From Luteolibacter sp. SL250 (GTDB lineage Bacteria; Verrucomicrobiota; Verrucomicrobiia; Verrucomicrobiales; Akkermansiaceae), in assembly GCF_026625605.1 (NCBI RefSeq), contig NZ_CP113054.1, positions 310,001 through 374,000 of the forward strand: DNA of 64,000 bases, given 5' to 3'. Positions within the stretch are counted from its first letter, which is position 1, and each line of letters begins with the position of its first letter. Under the pieces are notes generated by a model that saw only the letters and a list, made by a program, of their open reading frames with translations, was not told the origin of the DNA and made no database searches. The position numbers were made by a program, and so were the translations under genes. Shown one piece after another: positions 19,255 through 28,778 of the stretch.

Positions 19255-20049
19255 CTAACGGGCCCGCCGCCGGCGGCAGGCTGCGAGGGGACCCGCCCCG
19301 GCCAGCAGCAGGCCCAGGGAAGGCTCCGGGATCAGAGTGAGGGTGTCGTCACGGGTGAAGTTGTCGATGTAGATCTCGTTCTTGCTGTTCGAGAAGGCCC
19401 GGAACTTGAAACTGTTCAAGGTGACGGCCTGGGTGTGCGAATAGCGGCCGCCGTCGATGTAGGTCCCCGTGGCCATGTCGAGGAAGAAGAGGGCGGACTC
19501 CTTGGAGGCGAGGGAAGCGGTGCCGCCGGTCGGGATGGATACCACTTCGGCTACTCCGGTGCCGTTGTGGAGCACGAATGCCTTGTAGTGGTGGTCCAGG
19601 GTGAGCACCGGGAGCGATCCGGAGGCGAGGGCGGTGTTCGAGGCGACCGCGATCGCACCGTTGTTGATGCTCCATGCGGTGAACGCGCCGGTGGAGGTAT
19701 TGTTGTTCAGGTCGCTCGCGCCCAGTCCGAACGTCAGCGTCGTGGTGGCTCCCGTCGGCTCGTAGAGATCGAAGTGGTGGGTGGAGACCGTGGTCGCGGA
19801 AAGGCCGGAGGCGTTGACCGTCCCGGCGGCGAGGTTGCCGTTGATGGCGAGGAATTTGTTTCCGGTGCCGAAGGGGGTGGCGGTGGTGTCATCCAGGATC
19901 CGGGCACCCACATTGTTGTTGCCTGAAAGCGGACTTCCGGAAGACAGGTTGGCGCCGGTGGTGAAGGATTCGAAGGTCTGGGTGAATACCACCGCCGCGT
20001 GGAGCGGGCAACAGGTGGCCCAGAGCAGGAAGGGGATGACCGGTTTCAT
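19255..20049 (-). CDS. PEP-CTERM sorting-domain protein
   Basis: A 264-residue secreted protein with a signal peptide ending at about residue 18 (CCPLHA), a strand-rich low-complexity body and a C-terminal LIPEPSLGLLLAG tag followed by a hydrophobic stretch and RRRR. It is a typical exosortase substrate; the body (TQTFESFTTGAN start, IYIDNFTRDDT near the end) looks like a lectin-like beta-sandwich, but no binding residues can be named. It lies 40 bp downstream, on the same strand, of the start of the DUF1592 cytochrome gene, whose expression should not depend on it. Confidence 0.85.
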   Translation of the reverse strand: MKPVIPFLLWATCCPLHAAVVFTQTFESFTTGANLSSGSPLSGNNNVGARILDDTTATPFGTGNKFLAINGNLAAGTVNASGLSATTVSTHHFDLYEPTGATTTLTFGLGASDLNNNTSTGAFTAWSINNGAIAVASNTALASGSLPVLTLDHHYKAFVLHNGTGVAEVVSIPTGGTASLASKESALFFLDMATGTYIDGGRYSHTQAVTLNSFKFRAFSNSKNEIYIDNFTRDDTLTLIPEPSLGLLLAGAGPLAACRRRRAR

Positions 20050-20186
20050 TGTGGGTTTTTGGGGGGATGGGAACCAGACGGTTACGCGTTGGCGGAGCCG
20101 GACATTTCCGCATGATGCGCATTTTTTGGATGGGTGTCCCGTGATCGGAAAGAAATCCCCTCCCCTCCCCGTAGCCGCCTGTCCGC

Positions 20187-22166
20187 ATGAAACCCGTCAT
20201 TCCGCTTTTTCTCCTGTCGTCGCTGGTCGCTTCCGCCCAGCCCACCACGCCGAACCCCGGCCTGAAATACTACTACCCGGTGCCGGCGGCGAACCCCGCG
20301 CAGGTCATCGAGGCGGACGTCTGTGTCTATGGCGGCACGCCCGGCGGCGTCTCCGCGGCGGTGCAGGCCGCCCGCATGGGCAAAAAGGCAGTGCTCGTCG
20401 TCTTCCGCCGCCATGTCGGGGGGATGACCTCCGGCGGTCTGACGGCGACGGACATCGGCAACCGCAAGGCCATCGGTGGCTTCGCGAATGAGATCTACGC
20501 GCACATCGGCAGGACGTCCGGTTTCAGACCATCGCTGGCGGAGGCTGCTTTCCTGCATTTCCTCAAGGAAGCGGGAGTCACCGTCTATTACGAACACCGC
20601 CTGAAGGACGTGGCGAAGGAAGGCAACCGCATCACCTCCGTTTCCTTCGAGAACGGGAACAGCGTGAAGGCGAAGATGTTCGTGGACGCGACCTATGAGG
20701 GCGACCTCTTCGCGAAGGCCGGAGTTTCGTTCCATGTCGGCCGGGAGAGCAACGCCACCTACGGCGAGACCATCAATGGCGTCCAGTTCCGCAAGTCGCA
20801 CAACTTCAACGTGAAGGTGGATCCGTATGTGAAGCCGGGGGACCCGTCCAGCGGCCTGCTGCCCACCATTTCCGCCGAAGACCCCGGGAAGACGGGCGAA
20901 GGGGACAAGAAGATGCAGGCCTACAATTTCCGCTTCAACCTTTCCAACTCCCCCGAGCGCATCCCGTTCCCAAAGCCGGAAGGATACGACCGCGGGCGCT
21001 ATGCCCTGTATGAGCGCTATGTGAAGGTCTCACCGAAGCCCCCCGTCCCCTTCCAGCTCCACAACGGGGACTGCAACAACACCGGCGGCTTCTCCACCGA
21101 CCACATCGGCGCGAACTATGGCTGGCCGGAAGGTGGCTATGAAGAGCGGGAGAAGATGTTCCAGGACCATGTGAACTACCAGCAGGGCCTGGCCTGGTTC
21201 TCCGCCAATGATGCGGAGGTGCCTCAGGAGATCCGGGCGAAAGTCTCGGCCTTCGGCCTTCTCAAGGGTGAATTTCCGGAAACCGGCGGATGGCCCCACG
21301 AGCTCTACGTGCGCGAGGGACGCCGGATGGTGTCCGAGTATGTGATGACCGAGCATGAGTGCACCTCGCGGAAGATTCCGGAGGACTCCGTCGGCCTGGC
21401 CGCCTATACCATGGACTCCCACAACTGCCAGCGCGTGGTCATCGACGGTGCGGTGCGCAACGAGGGCGACGTGCAGGTGCGCACTCCGCGTCCGTATTCC
21501 ATCAGCTACCGCAGCATCGTGCCGAAGGAGAGCGAGTGCGCGAACCTGCTGGTCAGCGTGTGTCTTTCCTCCTCCCACATGGCCTACGGTTCCATCCGCA
21601 TGGAGCCGGTGTTCATGATCCTCGGCCAGTCGGCGGGAACCGCGGCCTCGATGGCCATCGACTCCGGCAGCGCCGTGCAGAAGGTGGACTATGCGAAGCT
21701 GAAGGAGCGCTTGCTCGCGGACAAGCAGATCCTCGTCTGGGACGCCCCTCCCCTCACGGAGGAGGAAAAGGCGATGGCCCCGGCGGGCATCGAGGTCGAT
21801 GACGAGGCCGCGTCCAAGACCGGCGAATGGACGGAAGCGGTCGCGGGCGGCTACCTCCACGACAACAACGATGGCAAGGGCACCAAGAGCATCACCTATA
21901 CCCCGGACCTGCCGAAGGACGGCAACTACGACGTCTATCTGACCTGGAGGAAGAACGGCAACCGCGCCACCAACGTGCCGGTGGAGATCACCGGAGCGGA
22001 TGGCAAGAAGTCCGTCAAGGTGGACCAGCGCAACAAAGGCGGCTGGGTGAAGATCCACTCCGGCAGCTTCAAGGCGGGCAAGTCCTCATCGCTCACCATC
22101 TCGAACAAGGACACGAACGGCCACGTCATCGCGGATGCGGTGCGCTGGGCGCCCGCGGCGAAGTAA
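20187..22166 (+). CDS. Secreted FAD-dependent oxidoreductase with C-terminal golvesin-like domain
   Basis: A 659-residue exported flavoprotein of the FAD_oxidored family, often labelled xanthan lyase. A signal peptide ends near residue 18 (VASAQ). The FAD Rossmann motif YGGTPGGVSAAVQAARMGKKA is altered at its first glycine in the same way as in the family. A CLSSSHMAYGSIRMEPVFMI block lies near the end of the flavin domain. Residues about 535-659 form a separate beta-sandwich (YDVYLTWRKNGN, GWVKIHSGSFKAG, IADAVRWAP) like the golvesin/xanthan-lyase C-terminal module. A paralogue without this module is at 40593-42239. The substrate is unknown, perhaps a sugar. Confidence 0.85.
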   Translation: MKPVIPLFLLSSLVASAQPTTPNPGLKYYYPVPAANPAQVIEADVCVYGGTPGGVSAAVQAARMGKKAVLVVFRRHVGGMTSGGLTATDIGNRKAIGGFANEIYAHIGRTSGFRPSLAEAAFLHFLKEAGVTVYYEHRLKDVAKEGNRITSVSFENGNSVKAKMFVDATYEGDLFAKAGVSFHVGRESNATYGETINGVQFRKSHNFNVKVDPYVKPGDPSSGLLPTISAEDPGKTGEGDKKMQAYNFRFNLSNSPERIPFPKPEGYDRGRYALYERYVKVSPKPPVPFQLHNGDCNNTGGFSTDHIGANYGWPEGGYEEREKMFQDHVNYQQGLAWFSANDAEVPQEIRAKVSAFGLLKGEFPETGGWPHELYVREGRRMVSEYVMTEHECTSRKIPEDSVGLAAYTMDSHNCQRVVIDGAVRNEGDVQVRTPRPYSISYRSIVPKESECANLLVSVCLSSSHMAYGSIRMEPVFMILGQSAGTAASMAIDSGSAVQKVDYAKLKERLLADKQILVWDAPPLTEEEKAMAPAGIEVDDEAASKTGEWTEAVAGGYLHDNNDGKGTKSITYTPDLPKDGNYDVYLTWRKNGNRATNVPVEITGADGKKSVKVDQRNKGGWVKIHSGSFKAGKSSSLTISNKDTNGHVIADAVRWAPAAK

Positions 22167-22174
22167 CCCGGCAG

Positions 22175-22195
22175 GGCGGATCGGCCTGATCCGCC
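22175..22195 (+). terminator. Hairpin after the FAD oxidoreductase gene
   Basis: A perfect 8-bp stem GGCGGATC/GATCCGCC with a five-base loop begins 8 bp after the stop. No T-run follows, so it is a weak intrinsic terminator or an mRNA 3' end stabiliser. Confidence 0.45.
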
Positions 22196-22271
22196 GGGAC
22201 TTGAATGTGGACCGGACGGCGGGCTTCCCCGCTTTCCGGTTCTTTCCTTTCAGCCGGAGGAGAGGCCTCAT

Positions 22272-22290
22272 CGCCGCGAAGTGAGCGGCG
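22272..22290 (-). terminator. Hairpin after the halogenase-like gene
   Basis: The stem CGCCGC/GCGGCG with a seven-base loop lies just past the stop codon of the minus-strand flavoprotein gene. There is no clear T-run, so this is a possible terminator only. Confidence 0.35.
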
Positions 22291-22293
22291 GCC

Positions 22294-23565
22294 TCACCGG
22301 ACGTCGATGCGCTTCGCGATGGGGATGTATTTGTTGAGCCAAGCGAGGAGGAAGAACGCCCGGAGGCGCCACCGGACCGCCCAGGACAGGCTGGTGCGCC
22401 CGGCCAGCACCGCGTTGATGGAGCAGACCATGCCCCAGCGGTTGTAGGGCTGGAAGAAGATCTGCGCGAAGTGCAGACGGTAGAAGTTCTCGATGAACTC
22501 CCAGTAGATGGCGATGCGGCGGCGGTTGTCCTTTTCGTAGAACTTCATCTCCGCGGACAGCGGGTCGTCCTTCTTCAGCGCGGCGTCGATGGCCTGCGCG
22601 CCCTGCTGGCCGGAGGTCATCGCCAGCATCACGCCGCTGGAGAACATGGGGTCGATGAAGCCGGAGGCATCCCCCACGCGCAGCAGGCGGGGCGAGGCGA
22701 GGATGTCGTTCTTGTAGGAGAAATCATTGATGACGTGGAACTGGTCCAGCGACTGCGCGTTCGCGAAGCGCTTGGCGACGGCGGGGGTGTCCGCCATGGC
22801 ATCGGCGAAGACTTCCGGCGGCTTCTTTCCGAGTGCTTTGAAGTCCGCCGCGTCGATGACCAGGCCGACGCTGGTCTTGTTCTCCTCCAGCGGGATCATC
22901 CACACCCAGGAACGCTCACGGCGGATGATGAGGATGTCCCCCTCGTGTTCCCCCTTGGGCATGTACACGTTGGAAAAGTGGCCGAAGATCGCCAGCTTCC
23001 TGTGGGTGGGGTAGTAGCGGCGGAGCTTCTCCTTGTTTGCGGTGAAATTGTTCAAACCGCTGGCGTCGATGAGGTAGCGCGCGGTGACCTCATGGTCGGC
23101 CAGGTCGAGCGAGCGGTACTTGAGGACGACGCGGTCTTTTTCGATGCGGTAGTCGGTGACCATGCACTCCTCCGCCACGTCCGCCCCGGCTTCCCGGGAG
23201 TGGTCCAGGAGGATCTTGTCGAACTTCGACCGCTCCACCTGCACCGCCTGCGGATATTCGGTGAAGGAACCTTTGGAGAAATCCAGGCGGTTGCCGCGGG
23301 TGTCGTCGCCGAGGATGAACTGGGCCGCCCGCTTGGTGGTGAAGCCCGCGGACTCGATCTTGCCCCAAACGCCCAGCTCGTTGAAAATGCGTCGGTTATA
23401 CGGAAGGAGCGACTCACCGATGTGGAAGCGGGGGAACTTCGACTTTTCCAGCACCAGCACCCGCCGTCCCGCCTGCGCGAGCGTGGTGGCTGCCGTCGAT
23501 CCCGCGGGGCCGCCACCGATGATGATGACATCCCATTCCGTTTCCCTGTTGTCGTTTCCAGACAT
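22294..23565 (-). CDS. FAD-dependent monooxygenase, flavin-dependent halogenase-like
   Basis: A 423-residue soluble flavoprotein. It has an N-terminal FAD motif VIIIGGGPAGSTAATTL, the sequence FPRFHIGESLLPYN typical of the halogenase/geranylgeranyl-reductase group, and SWVWMIPL, which matches the WxWxIP signature used to recognise flavin-dependent halogenases. RVGDASGFIDPMFSSGV is the usual second FAD contact. It might halogenate an aromatic metabolite, but many relatives are plain oxidoreductases. I chose the ATG at 23565 directly before the Rossmann fold; 55 upstream codons are open but unlike the family. No biosynthetic cluster surrounds it. Confidence 0.8.
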   Translation of the reverse strand: MSGNDNRETEWDVIIIGGGPAGSTAATTLAQAGRRVLVLEKSKFPRFHIGESLLPYNRRIFNELGVWGKIESAGFTTKRAAQFILGDDTRGNRLDFSKGSFTEYPQAVQVERSKFDKILLDHSREAGADVAEECMVTDYRIEKDRVVLKYRSLDLADHEVTARYLIDASGLNNFTANKEKLRRYYPTHRKLAIFGHFSNVYMPKGEHEGDILIIRRERSWVWMIPLEENKTSVGLVIDAADFKALGKKPPEVFADAMADTPAVAKRFANAQSLDQFHVINDFSYKNDILASPRLLRVGDASGFIDPMFSSGVMLAMTSGQQGAQAIDAALKKDDPLSAEMKFYEKDNRRRIAIYWEFIENFYRLHFAQIFFQPYNRWGMVCSINAVLAGRTSLSWAVRWRLRAFFLLAWLNKYIPIAKRIDVR

Positions 23566-23768
23566 GCGTGAGGAATCTGCCCCAACCTCATGCGGGCTGC
23601 AATTCCATATCACGGTGTCCCCAGATGGAAGGGAGGAGACAGATGCCATGACCACGGTTCGACCGGAGAGAAGAAAATCCAACGATTCCAAGGGCGGCGG
23701 CGCTGATAGAAGTGTCGTCCGGACTTGCACCGCAACGGATGAGGGGTAAAGAGTGATGCGACGCCCGC

Positions 23769-25112
23769 GTGAAAGCCTATTTTATCAGACGACTGCTGCT
23801 GATGATACCGACGATGATCGGGATCACGCTGCTGGTTTTCACGATCACGCGGTTCGTGCCCGGCGGGCCGATGGACCGCATGCTGCAGCAGGCGCAGGCG
23901 GCGGCGGAGAAGGGCGGGGGAAAGACGACGGGCAGCAACGCGCAGAGCGGGCTGAGCGACGAGCAGCTCGAGGAGCTGGAGGAGCAGTTCGGCCTGGATA
24001 AGCCGACTCTGGCCGCCTACGGCCAGTGGCTGGGGATCGTCCCGAGGGAGATCCGGATTTCAAAGAAGGAGTTTGGCGGCGCGACGGACGAGATGATCGG
24101 CGGGCAGCCGGATGCTGAGACGGTGGCCCAGGTGGTCCTGAGCGGCGACGGCCGGGTGGTGAACGTGAAGCGGGATGGGGACAAGGTTGTCTCCGCGACC
24201 TTCGCGGAAACGGGCAAGCCGCTTTCCTCCGAGAACTGGCAGGTGCGGCTGGAGACGGAGCAGGACCGGAAGGACCGCTACCTCCGGCGGAACACCAAGG
24301 CGAAGGAGACGCCGGGATATGCGCCGCGCGCCGTTGTCTATCAGTCGAGGGTTTCCGGACTGCTCCAGGGGGACCTGGGGCGTTCGCTGATCTATCAGGA
24401 CCGGGTGGTGGACATGATGTTCGCGCGGATGCCGGTGGCCCTCTACTTCGGCCTGCTTTCCTCGGTCATCATCTACGTCGTCTGCATCCCGCTCGGGATC
24501 CTGAAGGCGCTGAAGCACCGGACCTTTATTGATTCCGCCTCCTCCGTGCTGATCTTCATCGGCTATTCCATCCCGGGCTTCGCGCTGGGGGCCATTCTGT
24601 TGGTTCACCTGGGCGCGCGGGCGAACCTGTTCCCGCTGTTCGGCCTGACGAGCGCGGACTTCGGTGAAATGAACCGTTGGGACCAGGTGAAGGACATCGC
24701 CCACCACACGGTGCTGCCGTTGATCTGTTACCTGGTGTCCGGCTTTGCCATGCTGACCATGCTGACGAAGAACACGCTGATGGACAACCTGGCCGCGGAC
24801 TACGTGCGGACTGCGGTGGCGAAGGGGGCCGGGTTCCGCCGCGCGGTGTTCAAGCACGCGTTCCGCAACTCGATGATCCCCATCGCGACCAGCCTCGGCG
24901 GGCTGACCTCCATCTTCGTCGGCGGCTCCATGCTGATCGAGCGCGTGTTCGACATCCAGGGCTTCGGGTTGCTCCAGTACCAATCCATCATCGAGCGGGA
25001 CATGCCCGTGATCATGGGCACGCTGACGGTGTCCGCCTTCCTGCTGCTGCTGGGCAACATCATCTCCGACTTCCTCGTCGCGATGGTAGATCCCCGGATC
25101 AAGTTCGACTAA
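23769..25112 (+). CDS. yejB: YejB-like ABC transporter permease for peptides
   Basis: The first gene of a five-gene importer. It starts with GTG and reads KAYFIRRLLLMIPTMIGI, then FVPGGPMDRML, the YejB/OppB N-terminal signature. The permease core with the EAA-like ATPase contact (YVRTAVAKGAGFRRAVFKHAFRNSMIP) follows in the C-terminal half. At 447 residues it is longer than E. coli YejB (about 364), because of a roughly 150-residue extracytoplasmic stretch between the first membrane helix and the transport core. It should pair with the following YejE-like permease to import oligopeptides. Confidence 0.9.
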   Translation: MKAYFIRRLLLMIPTMIGITLLVFTITRFVPGGPMDRMLQQAQAAAEKGGGKTTGSNAQSGLSDEQLEELEEQFGLDKPTLAAYGQWLGIVPREIRISKKEFGGATDEMIGGQPDAETVAQVVLSGDGRVVNVKRDGDKVVSATFAETGKPLSSENWQVRLETEQDRKDRYLRRNTKAKETPGYAPRAVVYQSRVSGLLQGDLGRSLIYQDRVVDMMFARMPVALYFGLLSSVIIYVVCIPLGILKALKHRTFIDSASSVLIFIGYSIPGFALGAILLVHLGARANLFPLFGLTSADFGEMNRWDQVKDIAHHTVLPLICYLVSGFAMLTMLTKNTLMDNLAADYVRTAVAKGAGFRRAVFKHAFRNSMIPIATSLGGLTSIFVGGSMLIERVFDIQGFGLLQYQSIIERDMPVIMGTLTVSAFLLLLGNIISDFLVAMVDPRIKFD

Positions 25113-25116
25113 CCCC

Positions 25117-26676
25117 ATGCGCGCGATCGGTTTCTTCTTCACCCTCCTCGGAGCGCTCGCCATCGCCGGTGAAGTGAAGGGGATCGCCTTTCCGACGGCG
25201 CGCTGGTTTTTCACGGTCAGCCGTGAGGTGCCGTGGCTGCATGCGGAGTCGGTGCCATGGTTCGGCTGGGCGGCATCGGCGCTGCTGGTGCTGGTGGGCG
25301 TGGTGATGGTCAGCCGCTCCTTCACCGGCGGTCCGGGGGATCCGGTCATCCGGCGGCGGATGAAGCGTTTCCGTGAAATCAAGCGTGGCTACTACTCCCT
25401 CATCATTCTGGTTTTCCTCGCGGTCCTCGCCCTGCTGGACCAGTCGCTGGTCGGAAAGAGGGCGCTGGCGGTGAAGTATGAGGGCCGCTGGATTTTCCCT
25501 GCCTTTGTCGCGAAGGAGTTCAAGAACAAGGACTTCGGGATGGATGGCGAAAGCGCGGAGGCCCCGGCGAACTACCGGGACCTGAAGCGGCATTTCGCGG
25601 CCACGGGCAAGGGGAAGGTGATCCTGCCGCCGGTCCCGTATGATCCCACCGGGGACACGCTCGCCCCACGCTCGCGCCCGCTGGAGCTGCGGGACGGCAT
25701 CTACTATGAAGGTCGTGGCGACAAGCCGTACTTCGGACTGGCGGCCCGCTACTACGACATCGAGGACTCGAAGATCCACCTCCGCTACACGATGCGGAAC
25801 GGCAAGTTCAACGGTCCGGTGGATGGCTGGGACAAGGAGGGGGCGCAGTTGTACAGCGGGGAGTTCCAGGACGGAGCGCCGGTCTCTGATAAGTTCAACG
25901 GAGAGGGAGGAAAGGAAGAGTTCCTGGCCGTGGAAAGCAGCGAGCCGCGGGCGGTGAAGTATCATCCCGCCCCGCCCACCCCGGACACCGGGAATTTCCT
26001 CGGCACCACGTCCCAAGGCTATGACATGGTGGCCTACCTCTACGGCGGGCTCCAGGTGAACTTCAAGGCCGCCCTGCTGTTCCTGCCGGCGATTTACCTG
26101 GTCGGCATCACCCTGGGCATGCTCATGGGATACTTCGGCGGCTGGGTGGACATCATCATCCACCGCATCATCGAGGTGTTCGAGAACATGCCGTTCCTGT
26201 TCATCATCATCATCTTTTCCAGCGTGGTGCCCCAGGACCTGAAAGGGCTGGGCATGATCCTCTTCATCCTCGTGATTTTCAGTTGGATGGGCATCGCGAC
26301 GTTGTTGCGCACGACCATCTACCGCGAGCGGGAGCGCGACTACATTTCCGCCGCGCGGGTGATTGGTGCTGGCACGTCCCGGATCCTGTTCCGCCACCTC
26401 CTGCCGAACACCATCTCGATCATCGTCACGCTCGTCCCGTTCACGTTCTCGGGATTGATCTCCGCGCTCACCGCGCTCGACTATCTCGGCTTCGGCCTGC
26501 CTCCGGAGTATGCCTCGTGGGGCAAACTGCTCAACGACGGCCTGGCGAACCTTTCCGCACCCTGGCTGGTGAGCGCGACCTTCGTGGCGCTGGTCTCCAT
26601 GCTGGTCCTCATCACCTTCGTGGGGGAGGCGGTCCGTGAGGCGTTCGATCCCAAGAAATACACCTACTACCGTTGA
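25117..26676 (+). CDS. yejE: YejE-like ABC transporter permease with a MORN-like insertion
   Basis: The partner permease, recognised by RFREIKRGYYSLIILVFLAVL, LAVKYEGRWIFPAF, FGLPPEYASWGKLLNDGLANL and the C-terminal GEAVREAFDPKKY, all as in YejE. It has 519 residues against about 340 in E. coli. Extra parts are two N-terminal membrane segments (about residues 1-68) and an insertion of roughly 100 residues (about 190-290) in the large extracytoplasmic loop. Inside that insertion, residues 226-256 (MRNGKFNGPVDGW...YSGEFQDGAPV) resemble a MORN-type repeat. It starts 4 bp after yejB and ends in TGATG overlapping the binding-protein gene. Confidence 0.9.
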   Translation: MRAIGFFFTLLGALAIAGEVKGIAFPTARWFFTVSREVPWLHAESVPWFGWAASALLVLVGVVMVSRSFTGGPGDPVIRRRMKRFREIKRGYYSLIILVFLAVLALLDQSLVGKRALAVKYEGRWIFPAFVAKEFKNKDFGMDGESAEAPANYRDLKRHFAATGKGKVILPPVPYDPTGDTLAPRSRPLELRDGIYYEGRGDKPYFGLAARYYDIEDSKIHLRYTMRNGKFNGPVDGWDKEGAQLYSGEFQDGAPVSDKFNGEGGKEEFLAVESSEPRAVKYHPAPPTPDTGNFLGTTSQGYDMVAYLYGGLQVNFKAALLFLPAIYLVGITLGMLMGYFGGWVDIIIHRIIEVFENMPFLFIIIIFSSVVPQDLKGLGMILFILVIFSWMGIATLLRTTIYRERERDYISAARVIGAGTSRILFRHLLPNTISIIVTLVPFTFSGLISALTALDYLGFGLPPEYASWGKLLNDGLANLSAPWLVSATFVALVSMLVLITFVGEAVREAFDPKKYTYYR

Positions 26677-28778
26677 TGAAGTCCCTCCCGCTCATACTCG
26701 CGCTGGCAGCCGCGGCGGTCGCTCCGCTGACGCTCACCGGGTGCCGTCAGGAGACGGCGGAGGTGGAGCGCACGCTGGGCTTCGACGCATGGGTGCCGGT
26801 CTACAACAAGCACATCGCGGGATGGCTGGAGAAGAAGAAGGCGGACGCCCAGGTGGAGCTGGACAAAACCATCGCCGCGCTGGCGTCCGCGCCGGAAGAC
26901 AAGAAGCCGTCGCTGGAGGCGCAGCTCGAAGCCGCCCGGCGGGACATGGCGAAGCTGGAGTTCCGGCAGTCGTTGGGGGACTTCTTCCAGTTCCGCACTC
27001 CGGCGGACGTGCCGGCGGATCTGGTCTGGGAGAAGGGCCTGGACGAGCCTGAGATCGGTGACCCGCGGGCGAAGAAAGGCGGGGTGATCCGGCGGCATTT
27101 CCTGGACCTGTCCTTCCCTCCGACGCTGCGTCCCTTCGGGCCGAACTCCAACCACTCCTTCCGCGGCGACCTTTACGACAACATCGACCTGCCGCTGGTC
27201 ACGCTGCACCCCACCACGACGAAGGTGATCCCCGGTGTGGCGTGTGAATGGGCGACGTCCACTGACGGCCGCACGGTCTATTTCAGGATCGATCCGGAAG
27301 CCACCTACTCCGACGGGGAGAAGGTGTATGCGAAGGACGTCCTGCTGGACATCTATACCCGCGCCTCCGACAACGTCGTGAATCCCTACACCAAGGAATT
27401 CTACCGCGAGAACTACGCGCAGGTGATCACCTATGGGGATGACGTCCTTTCGGTGACCCTGTCGGAGGCGAAGCTCTATGCGGCGGCGCTGGCGGGCACG
27501 ATCAGTCCGGCTTCGCCGAAGTTCTACAGGGAATACGGCCCCGACTACGCGGACCGCTACCAGTGGCGATTCCCTCCGACGACCGGCGCGTATGAGGTGC
27601 GGCCGGAGGACATCGTGAAAGGTGCCTCCATCACCCAGACACGGGTGAAGAACTGGTGGGCGAAGGACCGGAAGTACTACAAATACCGTTTCAACCCCGA
27701 CAAGATGGTGACCACGCTGGTGCGTGAGGACTCCAAGGCGTTCGAGCTGTTCCGGGCGGGGGAGCTGGACACCTACCTGCTGACCCAGCCGCAGTTCTGG
27801 TATGAGAAGTCCGAGATGCCGCCGGTGTATGACGGCTACATCGAGAGGGCGACTGTCTTCAACCGCTACCCGCGGATCCCACGGGGGTTCTACATGAACG
27901 TCACCAAGGCACCGCTGGACAACCGCGACGTGCGCATCGGCATCCACCATGCGATGAACTGGCAGAAGGTCATCGAGGTGGTCTTCCGCGGGGACTACTC
28001 GCGCCTCCAGTCCTTCAACCAGGGCTTCGGGAAATTCAGCGATCCGTCCATCAGGGCGCGTCCATATTCCGTGCAGCAGGCGCGGGAGGCCTTCCGGGCG
28101 GCGGGCTACACGGAGGAAGGGCCGGACGGCATCCTGAAGAAACCGGGCGGGGAGAAGCTCTCCGTTTCCATCACCTATCCGACCATCCCCCTTTACGACC
28201 GCATCCTCGCCATCCTGAAGGAGGACGCGAAGGCGTGCGGGTTCGACCTGCGTCTGGACGGGCTGGAAAGCACGGTGGTCTACCGGAAGGTCATGCAGAA
28301 GCAGCATGAGATGAACTTCTCCGGCTGGAACACGACCCCGCCGACGCCGACCTACTTCCAGTTCCTCCACTCCACCTTCGCCTTCGACGACAAGGGCAAT
28401 CCGAAGCCGAACACCAACAACCTCTTCGTCTGGAGCCGCCCGGACACGGATGCACTCTCGCTCACCGTGCGCGATGCGCTGACGGAGAAGGAGCTGGCGG
28501 AGGCGTCGAAGAAGCTGCAGCACATCATCCATGACGAGGCCATTTTCCTGCCCTCTTTCACCACGGAGTTCCAGCGCGTGGGTTCCTGGCGGTGGGTGAG
28601 GTGGCCGGACTCCGCGGAGACGCACTATGCGCCCGCGCTGTCCTATGAACCGCACGAGGGCTACTGCTACTGGATCGATGAGGACGTGCAGAAGGAAACC
28701 CAGGAAGCGCGGCGCTCCGGAAAAACTTTCCCTGAAGTGAACCGCGTGGTTCATCCGCCGGAAACCGACCAACCATGA
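26676..28778 (+). CDS. Oligopeptide ABC transporter substrate-binding lipoprotein (SBP_bac_5 family)
   Basis: A 700-residue lipoprotein (LTLTGC lipobox, Cys23) that should capture peptides for the adjacent YejB/YejE permeases. Features of family-5 binding proteins include [19 protein letters not shown], a [16 protein letters not shown] block and [19 protein letters not shown]. Between the lipobox and the binding domain is a charged helical stretch (about residues 40-95, with [17 protein letters not shown] and [14 protein letters not shown]) that may form a coiled coil, which is unusual for this family. The ATG overlaps the yejE stop, and the stop overlaps the next gene by ATGA. Confidence 0.9.
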   Translation: MKSLPLILALAAAAVAPLTLTGCRQETAEVERTLGFDAWVPVYNKHIAGWLEKKKADAQVELDKTIAALASAPEDKKPSLEAQLEAARRDMAKLEFRQSLGDFFQFRTPADVPADLVWEKGLDEPEIGDPRAKKGGVIRRHFLDLSFPPTLRPFGPNSNHSFRGDLYDNIDLPLVTLHPTTTKVIPGVACEWATSTDGRTVYFRIDPEATYSDGEKVYAKDVLLDIYTRASDNVVNPYTKEFYRENYAQVITYGDDVLSVTLSEAKLYAAALAGTISPASPKFYREYGPDYADRYQWRFPPTTGAYEVRPEDIVKGASITQTRVKNWWAKDRKYYKYRFNPDKMVTTLVREDSKAFELFRAGELDTYLLTQPQFWYEKSEMPPVYDGYIERATVFNRYPRIPRGFYMNVTKAPLDNRDVRIGIHHAMNWQKVIEVVFRGDYSRLQSFNQGFGKFSDPSIRARPYSVQQAREAFRAAGYTEEGPDGILKKPGGEKLSVSITYPTIPLYDRILAILKEDAKACGFDLRLDGLESTVVYRKVMQKQHEMNFSGWNTTPPTPTYFQFLHSTFAFDDKGNPKPNTNNLFVWSRPDTDALSLTVRDALTEKELAEASKKLQHIIHDEAIFLPSFTTEFQRVGSWRWVRWPDSAETHYAPALSYEPHEGYCYWIDEDVQKETQEARRSGKTFPEVNRVVHPPETDQP

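Noticed and set aside
24060..25382. 440-codon minus-strand open frame
   Set aside because: Antisense to yejB and yejE; composition is typical of mirror frames.
26667..28772. 701-codon minus-strand open frame
   Set aside because: It mirrors the peptide-binding lipoprotein gene almost exactly and has no signal, motif or family resemblance.
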